From Acidobacteriota bacterium (GTDB lineage Bacteria; Acidobacteriota; Terriglobia; UBA7540), in contig JAJXZM010000564.1 of NCBI GenBank assembly GCA_021780055.1, forward strand, positions 1 through 5,211: DNA of 5,211 nucleotides. Direction: 5' to 3'. Position 1 is the stretch's first letter. Each line of letters starts with the position of its first letter. This document shows, piece after piece, positions 1 to 5,211 of this stretch. The translations under genes were made by a program, and so were the position numbers. A model generated the notes under the pieces. That model worked only from the letters and a program-made list of their open reading frames with translations. It did not search any database and was not told the DNA's origin.

Positions 1-1
1 C

Positions 2-754
2 CCAGTAGAAGCCGTCACCGAAAGTAATCCCCTTCTGCGAAGAGTTTCCAACGGTGGGCAACAGGAAACCGGTCTGGCGGGGCCGCGGGGCAATGGAGTC
101 CACAAGGACCGGGGCATAAAACACCGGTACGCGAAGAAAGCGGAAGACATTATTGCGGGCAATCACTTTGTCACCCACGGTCACGCTGGCGCTACCGGTT
201 TCGATTGACCAGCCGGTGCTTTCGCATGGGCAGCTTGTCACGCGGCCTTTGGTGATTTTGTAGGAAAGCTCGTTCAGCCTTTCGACAATCTTTGCCTGCA
301 CATAGAATGGGCTCTCGGACTGCATAACGCCCAACCGGTGCCTGACGTGCGGGCGCACATACCCCTTGCCATTCAGAAACCAGCCCTTTCCGGTGGAAAC
401 GTTGTAGTGAAGTTCGTCGGCTTCCAGATGGGCTGCAGGATCGTTATAATCAACGTGTCCTTTGGCAACGACTTCGCTGGTTGACTGATTGTAGGAGGCT
501 TGGTCGGCGGTAAGCTGCATTTCCTTATAGGTCACTAGGACATGCCCGCGCAGGATATAGACGTCTCCCTTTTTTTCCTGGGATTCAGAACTGACGGTCA
601 CCGTCGCCGACTGGTTCGCAAGCCCGGGCCGTGCAGTCGGCAAGGACTGCCCAAGAGCCTCAAAACAAAGGGCAAACTGCAGCAGGACGGCCGGGACGGC
701 CAGCCAGAATCGGAATGTTCTTTGCCGTTTGGAAATGCTCGAGATAAGACCCAT
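2..754 (-). CDS. lptD: LPS-assembly protein LptD (OstA family), N-terminal part, cut by left edge
   Basis: LptD forms, with LptE, the outer-membrane translocon that inserts lipopolysaccharide into the outer leaflet. The minus-strand frame is open from ATG 754 to the window edge (251 codons, no stop), so the rest of the barrel lies outside; family members are usually 700-900 residues. Residues 1-37 look like a signal peptide, with a basic KRQR stretch, a hydrophobic core at about 16-31 and no lipobox. Residues 60-140 read as the OstA/LptA-like beta-jellyroll (GDVYILRGHV, then LTADQASYN and LEADELHYN repeats). TSCPC (C175, C177) and then PRPRQTGFLLPTVGNSS at about 223-239 with GDGFYW are typical of the start of the LptD barrel. 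An in-frame ATG at 805 would add 17 residues before an already complete signal peptide; neither start has a clear Shine-Dalgarno, so 754 is preferred but not certain. The gene is divergent from the zinc-ribbon/RDD gene. Confidence 0.93.
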   Translation of the reverse strand, partial: MGLISSISKRQRTFRFWLAVPAVLLQFALCFEALGQSLPTARPGLANQSATVTVSSESQEKKGDVYILRGHVLVTYKEMQLTADQASYNQSTSEVVAKGHVDYNDPAAHLEADELHYNVSTGKGWFLNGKGYVRPHVRHRLGVMQSESPFYVQAKIVERLNELSYKITKGRVTSCPCESTGWSIETGSASVTVGDKVIARNNVFRFLRVPVFYAPVLVDSIAPRPRQTGFLLPTVGNSSQKGITFGDGFYW

Positions 755-773
755 GACGTTTGTCAAAGCTCGT

Positions 774-779
774 ATTTTA
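774..779 (-). promoter_or_regulatory. possible -10 element for lptD
   Basis: TAAAAT on the minus strand matches five of six positions of the sigma70 -10 consensus and lies 19 bases before the ATG at 754. No good -35 is present at 16-18 bases. If it is used, the leader would be only about a dozen bases, which would fit the absence of a Shine-Dalgarno and rule out the ATG at 805. Confidence 0.22.
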
Positions 780-845
780 CCCGCAAAAGCTTTATTGGAG
801 CGCATGAATTTGGTAAGATGATGCGGGAACTTTGCTTGGATGCTT

Positions 846-853
846 GAAGGGGG
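846..853 (+). promoter_or_regulatory. ribosome binding site for the GTG-started RDD gene
   Basis: GAAGGGGG is a purine-rich Shine-Dalgarno-like run ending 12 bases before GTG 866. The spacing is somewhat long. An in-frame TGA at 845-847 leaves GTG 866 as the only possible start in this frame that keeps the zinc ribbon. Confidence 0.5.
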
Positions 854-865
854 TTTCCAGTCGCA

Positions 866-1993
866 GTGAAATGCCCAAAGTGTGGCTTCGTAAGTTTTCC
901 CGGACATGAAGAGTGCAAGAAGTGCGGGCATCACTTCACTCAGGTGAACGGCCCAGGTGAAGGAATTCCCCCGCTCTTCCACCATCCTGATCCACAGTCG
1001 GAGGAACTCCCCCTGTCGGGGCCGGAATTTGTCCTCGACAAGACCGACCTGACCAACCAGGAATCTGGCGATCTGGATGTGGAACTTGAGCCGGAAGAGA
1101 TTCCCCCACCTCCGGCACCTCCCAAGAAACATGAAGAAAAGCCTCCCCAGGCGCCTCCACACCCTTCGGGTATATCACCCTGGCAGGCTGAGCTTGCCGA
1201 ACGCGTGCAAGAGTATCGCCAGCGGCGCGCACGCATCCAAAAGGAAGAACAGAACAGCGTTAAGCCTCTTAGTTTCGAGTTAGGGCCTCCCGCTCCAACT
1301 CCGGAAGAACCTCGCACTAAGCTGATCGAGTTCCCTTCTATTCAAGAGCCGGCCGGCAAGGCAAAACCCAAGCCGGAGGTCCAGTCGGCACCTCCTTCAT
1401 TTGGAATGGCGAGCTTTGAGTCCGCCTTCAGGGAAGACGGAGAAAAGCAGGAATTTTTCAGTCCTCCTCCCCCACCCATGCCCGAGTCGCCCGCTGATAC
1501 AGGGCCCTTGGAGATTGAGCTTGGGCCGTCTGGAGATTCTTCCGGCAGAGCAGCGGAGGATGATTCGCCCGCTGCCGCCATTGCCAGCATGACCCTGCGC
1601 TTTTACGCTGCGCTGATTGATGCGGGCATACTGCTGGGCGGAGCAGCCCTCTACGCGCTGATCTTCTGGTGGGTGGGAGGAAGCTTTTCCCGCCAGCCGC
1701 TCGACATCGCCATTGTTGGAGTTGTCGGCGCGTTTTTAATCCTGCTTTACGCTGTGGGTTCCACGGCGATGGCATCTGCCACGCCGGGGTTGATCTGGAC
1801 AGGGCTTGAGGTGATTACTTTTGAAGGAAACCCGCCTACGTTTTCGCACTGCCTCTGGCGCGGGATTGGCTATCTGGTTTCAATGGCTGCGCTGCTGATG
1901 GGTTTTATCTGGGCGGTGGTCGACGCCGAGGGCCTGACGTGGCACGACCGCATGTCGCGAACCTTCATTGTGCCTGCAGAACATCAGCAATAA
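866..1993 (+). CDS. zinc-ribbon, proline-rich linker and RDD-domain inner-membrane protein
   Basis: A 375-residue protein of three parts. Residues 3-20 form a zinc ribbon, CPKC-x10-CKKC (C3, C6, C17, C20). Residues 27-235 are low-complexity and probably disordered, rich in Pro, Glu and Ser with runs such as PPPPAPP and PPPPPMP; a short charged segment at about 110-130 (ELAERVQEYRQRRARIQKEE) could be helical. Residues 242-370 match the RDD family (PF06271): R245 and D252 in the first membrane helix (LRFYAALIDAGILLGG), further helices at about 280-300 and 333-353, D353, and the closing WHDRMSRTFIV with R362 and R365. RDD proteins are polytopic inner-membrane proteins, mostly of unknown function; a few have been linked to ion transport. 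The start is GTG, forced by an upstream in-frame stop. The gene is divergent from lptD and convergent with the PLP enzyme, so probably a single transcription unit. Domain calls are firm; the cellular role is unknown. Confidence 0.92.
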   Translation: MKCPKCGFVSFPGHEECKKCGHHFTQVNGPGEGIPPLFHHPDPQSEELPLSGPEFVLDKTDLTNQESGDLDVELEPEEIPPPPAPPKKHEEKPPQAPPHPSGISPWQAELAERVQEYRQRRARIQKEEQNSVKPLSFELGPPAPTPEEPRTKLIEFPSIQEPAGKAKPKPEVQSAPPSFGMASFESAFREDGEKQEFFSPPPPPMPESPADTGPLEIELGPSGDSSGRAAEDDSPAAAIASMTLRFYAALIDAGILLGGAALYALIFWWVGGSFSRQPLDIAIVGVVGAFLILLYAVGSTAMASATPGLIWTGLEVITFEGNPPTFSHCLWRGIGYLVSMAALLMGFIWAVVDAEGLTWHDRMSRTFIVPAEHQQ

Positions 1994-2067
1994 CTGACCG
2001 ATTGCCCCCAAATCACTGACACGTTGCACCAAGGCCCCTGCAGAGAGATCCTTTTCCCGGTCTGCTT

Positions 2068-3006
2068 CTAGTCCAGCAACAGGCGCGCATAAACCTGCGG
2101 GTCAACGTTGCCGCCGCTCACCACACAACAGACGGTTTTCCCCGCAAACTCTTCAGAACTGGTGAGCAAAGCTCCGATGGCAAGCGCGCCGGTCGGTTCC
2201 ACCTTCAGGTTCGCCAGGCTGAAGAGCGCGCGGAGCCCTTCGATGATTTTGTCCTCAGGGACTTCGACAATCTTGCTCAGCCCGGTCCTAAGCACTTCCC
2301 AGTTGCGGTCACCAATGCACAGCGTTCGGGCGCCATCGGCAATGGTTTGCGGTTCGCTTTCGTTTGAAACAATCCGGCCTTCCCGTAGAGAGCGCGCCGC
2401 ATCATTGGCCATCAGTGGTTCCGCTCCTATCACAGGTATGGTCTTCTTTGCTTCCTGAAGCCCTACAACAATGCCGGAGGCCAGCCCGCCGCCGCCCACG
2501 GGAACAACCACGCTGTCGAAATCATATTCCAGATCCGCCAGTTCCCTGCCCAGGCTGCTGTTCCCTTCGATCACAAAGGGGTCGTCGTACGGGCTGGCAA
2601 CGTAAGCTTCCGGATGTTGCTTGGCCAGTTCCCACACGCGGTCCCAGCGCGACTTCGCCATCACATCGATCAATTCGACTTTGCCGCCGTAGCTTCGCAC
2701 GGCGTCAATCTTCACCTGGGCCGACGTGGAAGGCATCACGACAATGCAGGACTTCTCTTGCAACTGGCACGCATAGGCCAGCGCCTGCCCGAAGTTTCCC
2801 GAGGACGCCGTCAGAAACAGGTCCGCCTCCGCGCGCATGACAACGTTAAAGGCGGCCCGAAATTTGAAACTGCCCGTGTGCTGAAACGCTTCGCTTGCCA
2901 GAACAATCCTGGCTCCCAGGGCGCTATCCAGCCTTCTCGATTCAATAATCGTGGTCTTGCGAATCTCTGCCTCCAGCGCTTCCCAACGGCTGTCTTTCTT
3001 CTTCAA
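2068..3006 (-). CDS. PLP-dependent serine/threonine dehydratase or serine-racemase-like enzyme
   Basis: A fold-type II PLP enzyme of 312 residues (TTG start at 3006), close to the length of short catabolic threonine dehydratases and serine racemases, with no C-terminal ACT regulatory domain. Expected reaction: PLP-dependent dehydration of L-threonine or L-serine to 2-oxobutyrate or pyruvate plus ammonia, or serine racemisation; the sequence does not decide. Visible motifs: TGSFKFRAA with the Schiff-base lysine K48; SSGNFGQA at 68-75, binding the substrate carboxylate; the PLP-phosphate loop GGGGL at 171-175; E196, A200 and D202 in AEPLMAND, matching the spacing of the divalent-metal site known in serine racemase; and SGGNVD at 297-302, whose serine contacts the PLP ring nitrogen. 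The usual VIAGQGTIALE loop reads VIEGNSSLGRE here, which is unusual. TTG 3006 is chosen because AGGGAGAG sits six bases upstream; a TTG at 3069 would add 21 residues unlike the family. Cytosolic; convergent with the RDD gene. Confidence 0.9.
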   Translation of the reverse strand: MKKKDSRWEALEAEIRKTTIIESRRLDSALGARIVLASEAFQHTGSFKFRAAFNVVMRAEADLFLTASSGNFGQALAYACQLQEKSCIVVMPSTSAQVKIDAVRSYGGKVELIDVMAKSRWDRVWELAKQHPEAYVASPYDDPFVIEGNSSLGRELADLEYDFDSVVVPVGGGGLASGIVVGLQEAKKTIPVIGAEPLMANDAARSLREGRIVSNESEPQTIADGARTLCIGDRNWEVLRTGLSKIVEVPEDKIIEGLRALFSLANLKVEPTGALAIGALLTSSEEFAGKTVCCVVSGGNVDPQVYARLLLD

Positions 3007-3012
3007 AATCCA

Positions 3013-3020
3013 CTCTCCCT
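3013..3020 (-). promoter_or_regulatory. ribosome binding site setting the TTG start of the PLP enzyme
   Basis: Minus-strand AGGGAGAG lies six bases before TTG 3006, an ideal spacing. The competing TTG at 3069 has its nearest AGGAG about 15 bases away, too far. This favours the shorter 312-residue protein. Confidence 0.6.
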
Positions 3021-3138
3021 TTCTGCAAACACTGAACGGCCCAAACTCCCGATGAGCTGCCGGCCACAATGATCGATGGTTCTTCTCCTTCAGGATATCA
3101 ATTTTCAGCGGACGAAGCAGTCAGACATGCAAACGCAA

Positions 3139-3148
3139 CGACCGGTCG
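3139..3148. repeat. perfect 10-base palindrome, possible operator
   Basis: CGACCGGTCG equals its own reverse complement and lies between two divergent genes, 140 bases upstream of the GH51 promoter and about 130 bases upstream of the PLP-enzyme start. A short GC-rich palindrome can occur by chance, so an operator role is only a possibility. Confidence 0.3.
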
Positions 3149-3227
3149 GTAACAAGTAATGATTGTCCCGCAACGGAACTGAGAACGTTGGCTGCCGCAA
3201 ACCTGGCGTGCAAGAGTCTTCCAACCC

Positions 3228-3242
3228 TGAATTCATAATTCA
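3228..3242. repeat. short AT-rich inverted repeat, possible operator
   Basis: TGAATT-CAT-AATTCA has six-base arms around a three-base centre and ends 45 bases upstream of the putative GH51 -35 box, a position where activators often bind. No regulator can be named from it. Confidence 0.25.
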
Positions 3243-3287
3243 CACCTCTGCATCCTCTTCCTTCTGCTCATGATTTGCAAATCGTAA

Positions 3288-3316
3288 TTGAACCGGAAAG
3301 ACCGCTGGCATATGAT
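3288..3316 (+). promoter_or_regulatory. putative sigma70-type promoter of the GH51 gene
   Basis: TTGAAC (3288-3293) and TATGAT (3311-3316) are separated by exactly 17 bases. The -35 matches four of six consensus positions and the -10 five of six. Transcription would begin near 3323, giving a leader of about 67 bases before ATG 3390. Confidence 0.5.
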
Positions 3317-3375
3317 TCTGCGATGCGCCTGAAGACGGCAAACGGCGCCGTGAGAGTTGCAGCCATTCCGCTGCC

Positions 3376-3384
3376 GGAAGGGGA
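3376..3384 (+). promoter_or_regulatory. ribosome binding site setting the GH51 start
   Basis: GGAAGGGGA ends five bases before ATG 3390. It supports this start over the upstream in-frame TTG at 3357, which would place eleven extra residues before the Tat signal. Confidence 0.7.
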
Positions 3385-3389
3385 ATCCA

Positions 3390-5018
3390 ATGAAACGTCG
3401 CGAATTTCTTTCTTCATCGCTGGCTCTTGCCGCCGCGGGCGTGGCCCCACGAACCTCGCAAGCGGCCGAAGGATCCATTGAAATCCTGGTGGACGAACCG
3501 GTAGGAAGAATCGCCCCTGAATTCCACGGCCAGTTCACCGAGCATCTGGGCGGCTGCATCTATGACGGAATTTGGGTGGGAGAAAATTCGAAAATCCCGA
3601 ACGAAGGCGGCATCCGCAAGGCGCTGGTGGACCGTATGCGGCAGATGCAGGTTCCCGTGGACCGATGGCCGGGCGGCTGCTTTGCCGACAGCTACAATTG
3701 GCGCGACGGCATCGGCCCGCAGGCCGAGCGCCCTGTCCGCACCAATTTCTGGGCCAATACACGCGAGCTTTGGAAGGCCCCCGACGGTCCACAGAAGTAT
3801 GAACCGAATACTTTCGGCACTCCGGAGTTCATGCGCTTCTGCCAGTTGACAGGCGCCAAGCCCTACTTCGCCGCCAACGTCCGCAGCCTGACGCCCTTCG
3901 ATTTTTATGAGTGGGTGGAATATTGCAATTCGCCGGCAGGCAGCACCACGCTGGCCAAACAGCGCGCCGCCGACGGCAGTAAGGACCCCTACAACGTTCT
4001 GTATTGGGGCGTCGGAAATGAGTCGTGGGGCTGCGGAGGAAATTTCACGCCTCAGGAATATGCAACGGAGTTCCGGCGCTTCACAACCTGGGTGGCCAAC
4101 TTCGGCATGAGGCTGCAGTTCATTGGGTCGGGTCCGGGCGCGTCAATAGACGATGCCCGGGTTGACTGGACACGCGGCTTTTTTGAAGGTCTGGCCGTCA
4201 AGGACAAAGGCCTGATCAGGCGGATGTTTGGCCTTTCGCTGCACTACTACTGCTGGACCACCGGCAATGGCAGCTCCATTGATTTCGACGTGCCGGGCTG
4301 GTACCAGATGCTGTGGCAGGCTGACGTGATGGATTCCATCATCCCCAAGCACTGGCTGGCGATGGGAGAGCTTGACACGGACCACCACGTCAAGCTGGTG
4401 GTGGACGAATGGGGAGCCTGGCACAAGGGGCCCTCCATCGACCCGCGTTACCTTTTCAGCTATCCGCCTTCATTGCGCGATGCTCTGGTCACCGGCATCA
4501 CGCTCGACACTTTCAACCGCCATGCGGAAAAGCTCGCCATGTGCAATGCGGCCCAGCTCATCAACAACATTCATACGTCCTTCCTCGCCCTGGAAGACCG
4601 CTTCACGGTAACTCCTATCTTCTGGGTGTTCGACATGTATAAGGCGCATCGTGGCGGCCATTCGCTGCGGTTTGTCGCCGACGCGCCATCCATCTCCTAC
4701 AACTACGAAGGAAAAAGCAAGACGCTTTGGGGGCTGGCAGGCTCGGCGTCTCTCCATCAAAAGGAGAAAAAGCTGGTCGTGACCGTGGTGAATCCGCACG
4801 CGAGCGAGGAGCGCACAACGGAAATCGTGCTGCGTGGCGCTTCGGCTCGGTCGGGCAAGGCCACCGTGCTGGCCAACGCGGATATTCACGCGCATAACAC
4901 CTTTGAGCACCCGAACGCCGTCGAACCCACGGAAGCGCCCGCAAACGTTTCAGGTTCACGCTTTACCTGGACGTTCAAGCCCGCTTCAGTCACCAAGCTC
5001 GAGATCGACCTCGCCTGA
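3390..5018 (+). CDS. GH51 alpha-L-arabinofuranosidase with Tat signal peptide
   Basis: A 542-residue glycoside hydrolase, about the usual GH51 length of 500 plus a signal. GH51 enzymes release terminal alpha-L-arabinofuranose from arabinan, arabinoxylan and related oligosaccharides by a retaining mechanism. MKRREFLSSSLALAAAG carries the twin-arginine core RREFL and a hydrophobic stretch, with likely cleavage after A25 or A26, so the enzyme is probably exported folded. The mature part starts with a strand (IEILVDEPVGRIAPEFHGQF). Family residues visible: E51 in FTEHLGG, R92 in DRWPGG, the acid/base E211 in GVGNESWG (preceded by N210), H285 in LHYYCW, the nucleophile E340 in VVDEWGAWH, and Q389 in NAAQLINN. 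The glutamates are 129 residues apart, in line with the family. The C-terminal region from about 430 is the usual beta-sandwich, ending TKLEIDLA. The start is fixed by a good Shine-Dalgarno. No sugar transporter, regulator or other glycosidase is adjacent. Whether it prefers arabinan or arabinoxylan cannot be told. Confidence 0.95.
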   Translation: MKRREFLSSSLALAAAGVAPRTSQAAEGSIEILVDEPVGRIAPEFHGQFTEHLGGCIYDGIWVGENSKIPNEGGIRKALVDRMRQMQVPVDRWPGGCFADSYNWRDGIGPQAERPVRTNFWANTRELWKAPDGPQKYEPNTFGTPEFMRFCQLTGAKPYFAANVRSLTPFDFYEWVEYCNSPAGSTTLAKQRAADGSKDPYNVLYWGVGNESWGCGGNFTPQEYATEFRRFTTWVANFGMRLQFIGSGPGASIDDARVDWTRGFFEGLAVKDKGLIRRMFGLSLHYYCWTTGNGSSIDFDVPGWYQMLWQADVMDSIIPKHWLAMGELDTDHHVKLVVDEWGAWHKGPSIDPRYLFSYPPSLRDALVTGITLDTFNRHAEKLAMCNAAQLINNIHTSFLALEDRFTVTPIFWVFDMYKAHRGGHSLRFVADAPSISYNYEGKSKTLWGLAGSASLHQKEKKLVVTVVNPHASEERTTEIVLRGASARSGKATVLANADIHAHNTFEHPNAVEPTEAPANVSGSRFTWTFKPASVTKLEIDLA

Positions 5019-5071
5019 TGCGCACTGGTAAACTGCGCCACCAGACCGTCAGGCGGAGTCTCTTTGCTTGC

Positions 5072-5101
5072 CATCCTGAGCGAAGCGAAGGAACTGCTTC
5101 G
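5072..5101. repeat. dispersed intergenic repeat-like element with inverted arms
   Basis: The segment contains CCTGAGCGAAGCGAAGGA, which I recognise as the core of a short intergenic repeat common in genomes of Acidobacteriota and some other phyla; this is from memory, and only one copy is in the window. It includes a tandem CGAAG-CGAAG and an inverted repeat CGAAGC (5081-5086) / GCTTCG (5096-5101) around a nine-base loop. It begins 53 bases after the GH51 stop. Confidence 0.5.
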
Positions 5102-5102
5102 T

Positions 5103-5121
5103 CCCTCCAGAAGGAGGGTTT
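5103..5121 (+). terminator. possible intrinsic terminator downstream of GH51
   Basis: CCCTCC (5103-5108) and GGAGGG (5113-5118) form a perfect six-base stem with an AGAA loop, followed by TTT. It lies 84 bases after the GH51 stop. The T-tract is short, so termination may be weak, and the hairpin may instead be part of the neighbouring repeat element. Confidence 0.4.
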
Positions 5122-5144
5122 AAACTGAAATCAGGGTACAGGTT

Positions 5145-5211
5145 ATGGCCAAGGGCCGGTTTCTCAATCAAAAACTCGGCAAGCGGACGGACCGGAAATC
5201 TCAGATGCTGA
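5145..5211 (+). CDS. possible start of a gene cut by right edge
   Basis: From ATG 5145 a frame stays open to the window end for 22 codons, beginning MAKGRFLNQKLGKRTDRK and rich in Lys and Arg. AGGG at 5133-5136 lies eight bases upstream and could serve as Shine-Dalgarno. No family can be recognised from so little. A minus-strand frame (5049-5210) is also open through the same bases, so even the strand is uncertain. Confidence 0.28.
   Translation, partial: MAKGRFLNQKLGKRTDRKSQML

Larger units (their letters stand above)
3007..3389. other. divergent intergenic region between the PLP enzyme and the GH51 gene
   Basis: About 380 bases with no convincing gene. The open frames crossing it lack family resemblance and overlap the flanking genes. 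It holds the Shine-Dalgarno of the PLP enzyme at its left end, a perfect 10-base palindrome CGACCGGTCG at 3139-3148, an inverted repeat TGAATT-CAT-AATTCA at 3228-3242, a sigma70-like promoter at 3288-3316 and the GH51 Shine-Dalgarno at its right end. No convincing promoter was seen for the leftward gene. Confidence 0.7.

Noticed and set aside
542..847. Plus-strand open frame of 101 codons
   Set aside because: It lies antisense to the lptD 5' end, whose minus-strand frame has clear family motifs. Its own translation shows no recognisable domain.
936..1317. Minus-strand open frames inside the RDD gene
   Set aside because: They are compositional shadows of the proline-rich linker (CC-rich codons read in reverse); the plus frame has the zinc ribbon and RDD motifs.
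1994..2067. Possible bidirectional terminator between the convergent genes
   Set aside because: GACCG (1996-2000) and CGGTC (2058-2062) are complementary but 57 bases apart, with no T-tract; no compact hairpin was found.
2108..3072. Plus-strand open frames antisense to the PLP enzyme
   Set aside because: The opposite strand carries every expected PLP-enzyme motif in one frame; these translations are Arg/Pro/Ser-rich and resemble nothing.
3171..3190. CAACG/CGTTG inverted repeat in the intergenic region
   Set aside because: Five-base arms with a ten-base loop are expected by chance in this composition.
3233..3559. Minus-strand open frame across the GH51 promoter and signal peptide
   Set aside because: It overlaps the start of a firmly identified gene and its promoter, with no Shine-Dalgarno or recognisable domain.
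4470..4959. Minus-strand open frames inside the 3' half of the GH51 gene
   Set aside because: Shadow frames in GC-rich coding sequence; the plus frame continues unbroken with the nucleophile motif and C-terminal sandwich.
1..5211. CRISPR array, tRNA, rRNA or insertion sequence
   Set aside because: No regularly spaced direct repeats, no cloverleaf or rRNA-like segment and no transposase frame were seen on either strand.

Overview
The window looks like ordinary chromosome from a diderm (LPS-bearing) bacterium of moderately high GC content. An LptD fragment shows the outer membrane. The use of GTG and TTG starts, a secreted Tat-type GH51 glycosidase, a zinc-ribbon/RDD protein and a CCTGAGCGAAGCGAAGGA-type intergenic repeat together fit an uncultured soil lineage such as Acidobacteriota. 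That assignment is inference; no marker gene here proves it.

Layout, left to right. (1) 2-754, minus strand: the N-terminal third of lptD, running off the left edge. It has a signal peptide, an OstA/LptA-like domain and the first conserved barrel motif. (2) 866-1993, plus strand, divergent from lptD: a 375-residue membrane protein with an N-terminal zinc ribbon, a long proline/glutamate-rich linker and a C-terminal RDD domain. (3) 2068-3006, minus strand, convergent with the previous gene: a PLP-dependent serine/threonine dehydratase or serine-racemase-like enzyme, probably starting at a TTG. (4) 3007-3389: a divergent intergenic region with a good sigma70-like promoter for the rightward gene and two short palindromes. 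(5) 3390-5018, plus strand: a GH51 alpha-L-arabinofuranosidase with a Tat signal peptide and both catalytic glutamates. (6) 5019-5211: an intergenic tail with a dispersed-repeat-like element, a terminator-like hairpin and possibly the first codons of another gene.

The four genes alternate in strand (-,+,-,+), so each is probably its own transcription unit, and they do not form one pathway. LptD acts in LPS export, the RDD protein is an inner-membrane protein of unknown role, the PLP enzyme acts in cytosolic hydroxy-amino-acid metabolism, and the GH51 enzyme releases arabinose from plant polysaccharides. I found no convincing new multi-gene system. The points most worth a second look are a short acidic motif repeated three times in the RDD protein's linker, an altered active-site loop in the PLP enzyme, and the repeat element at the right end.
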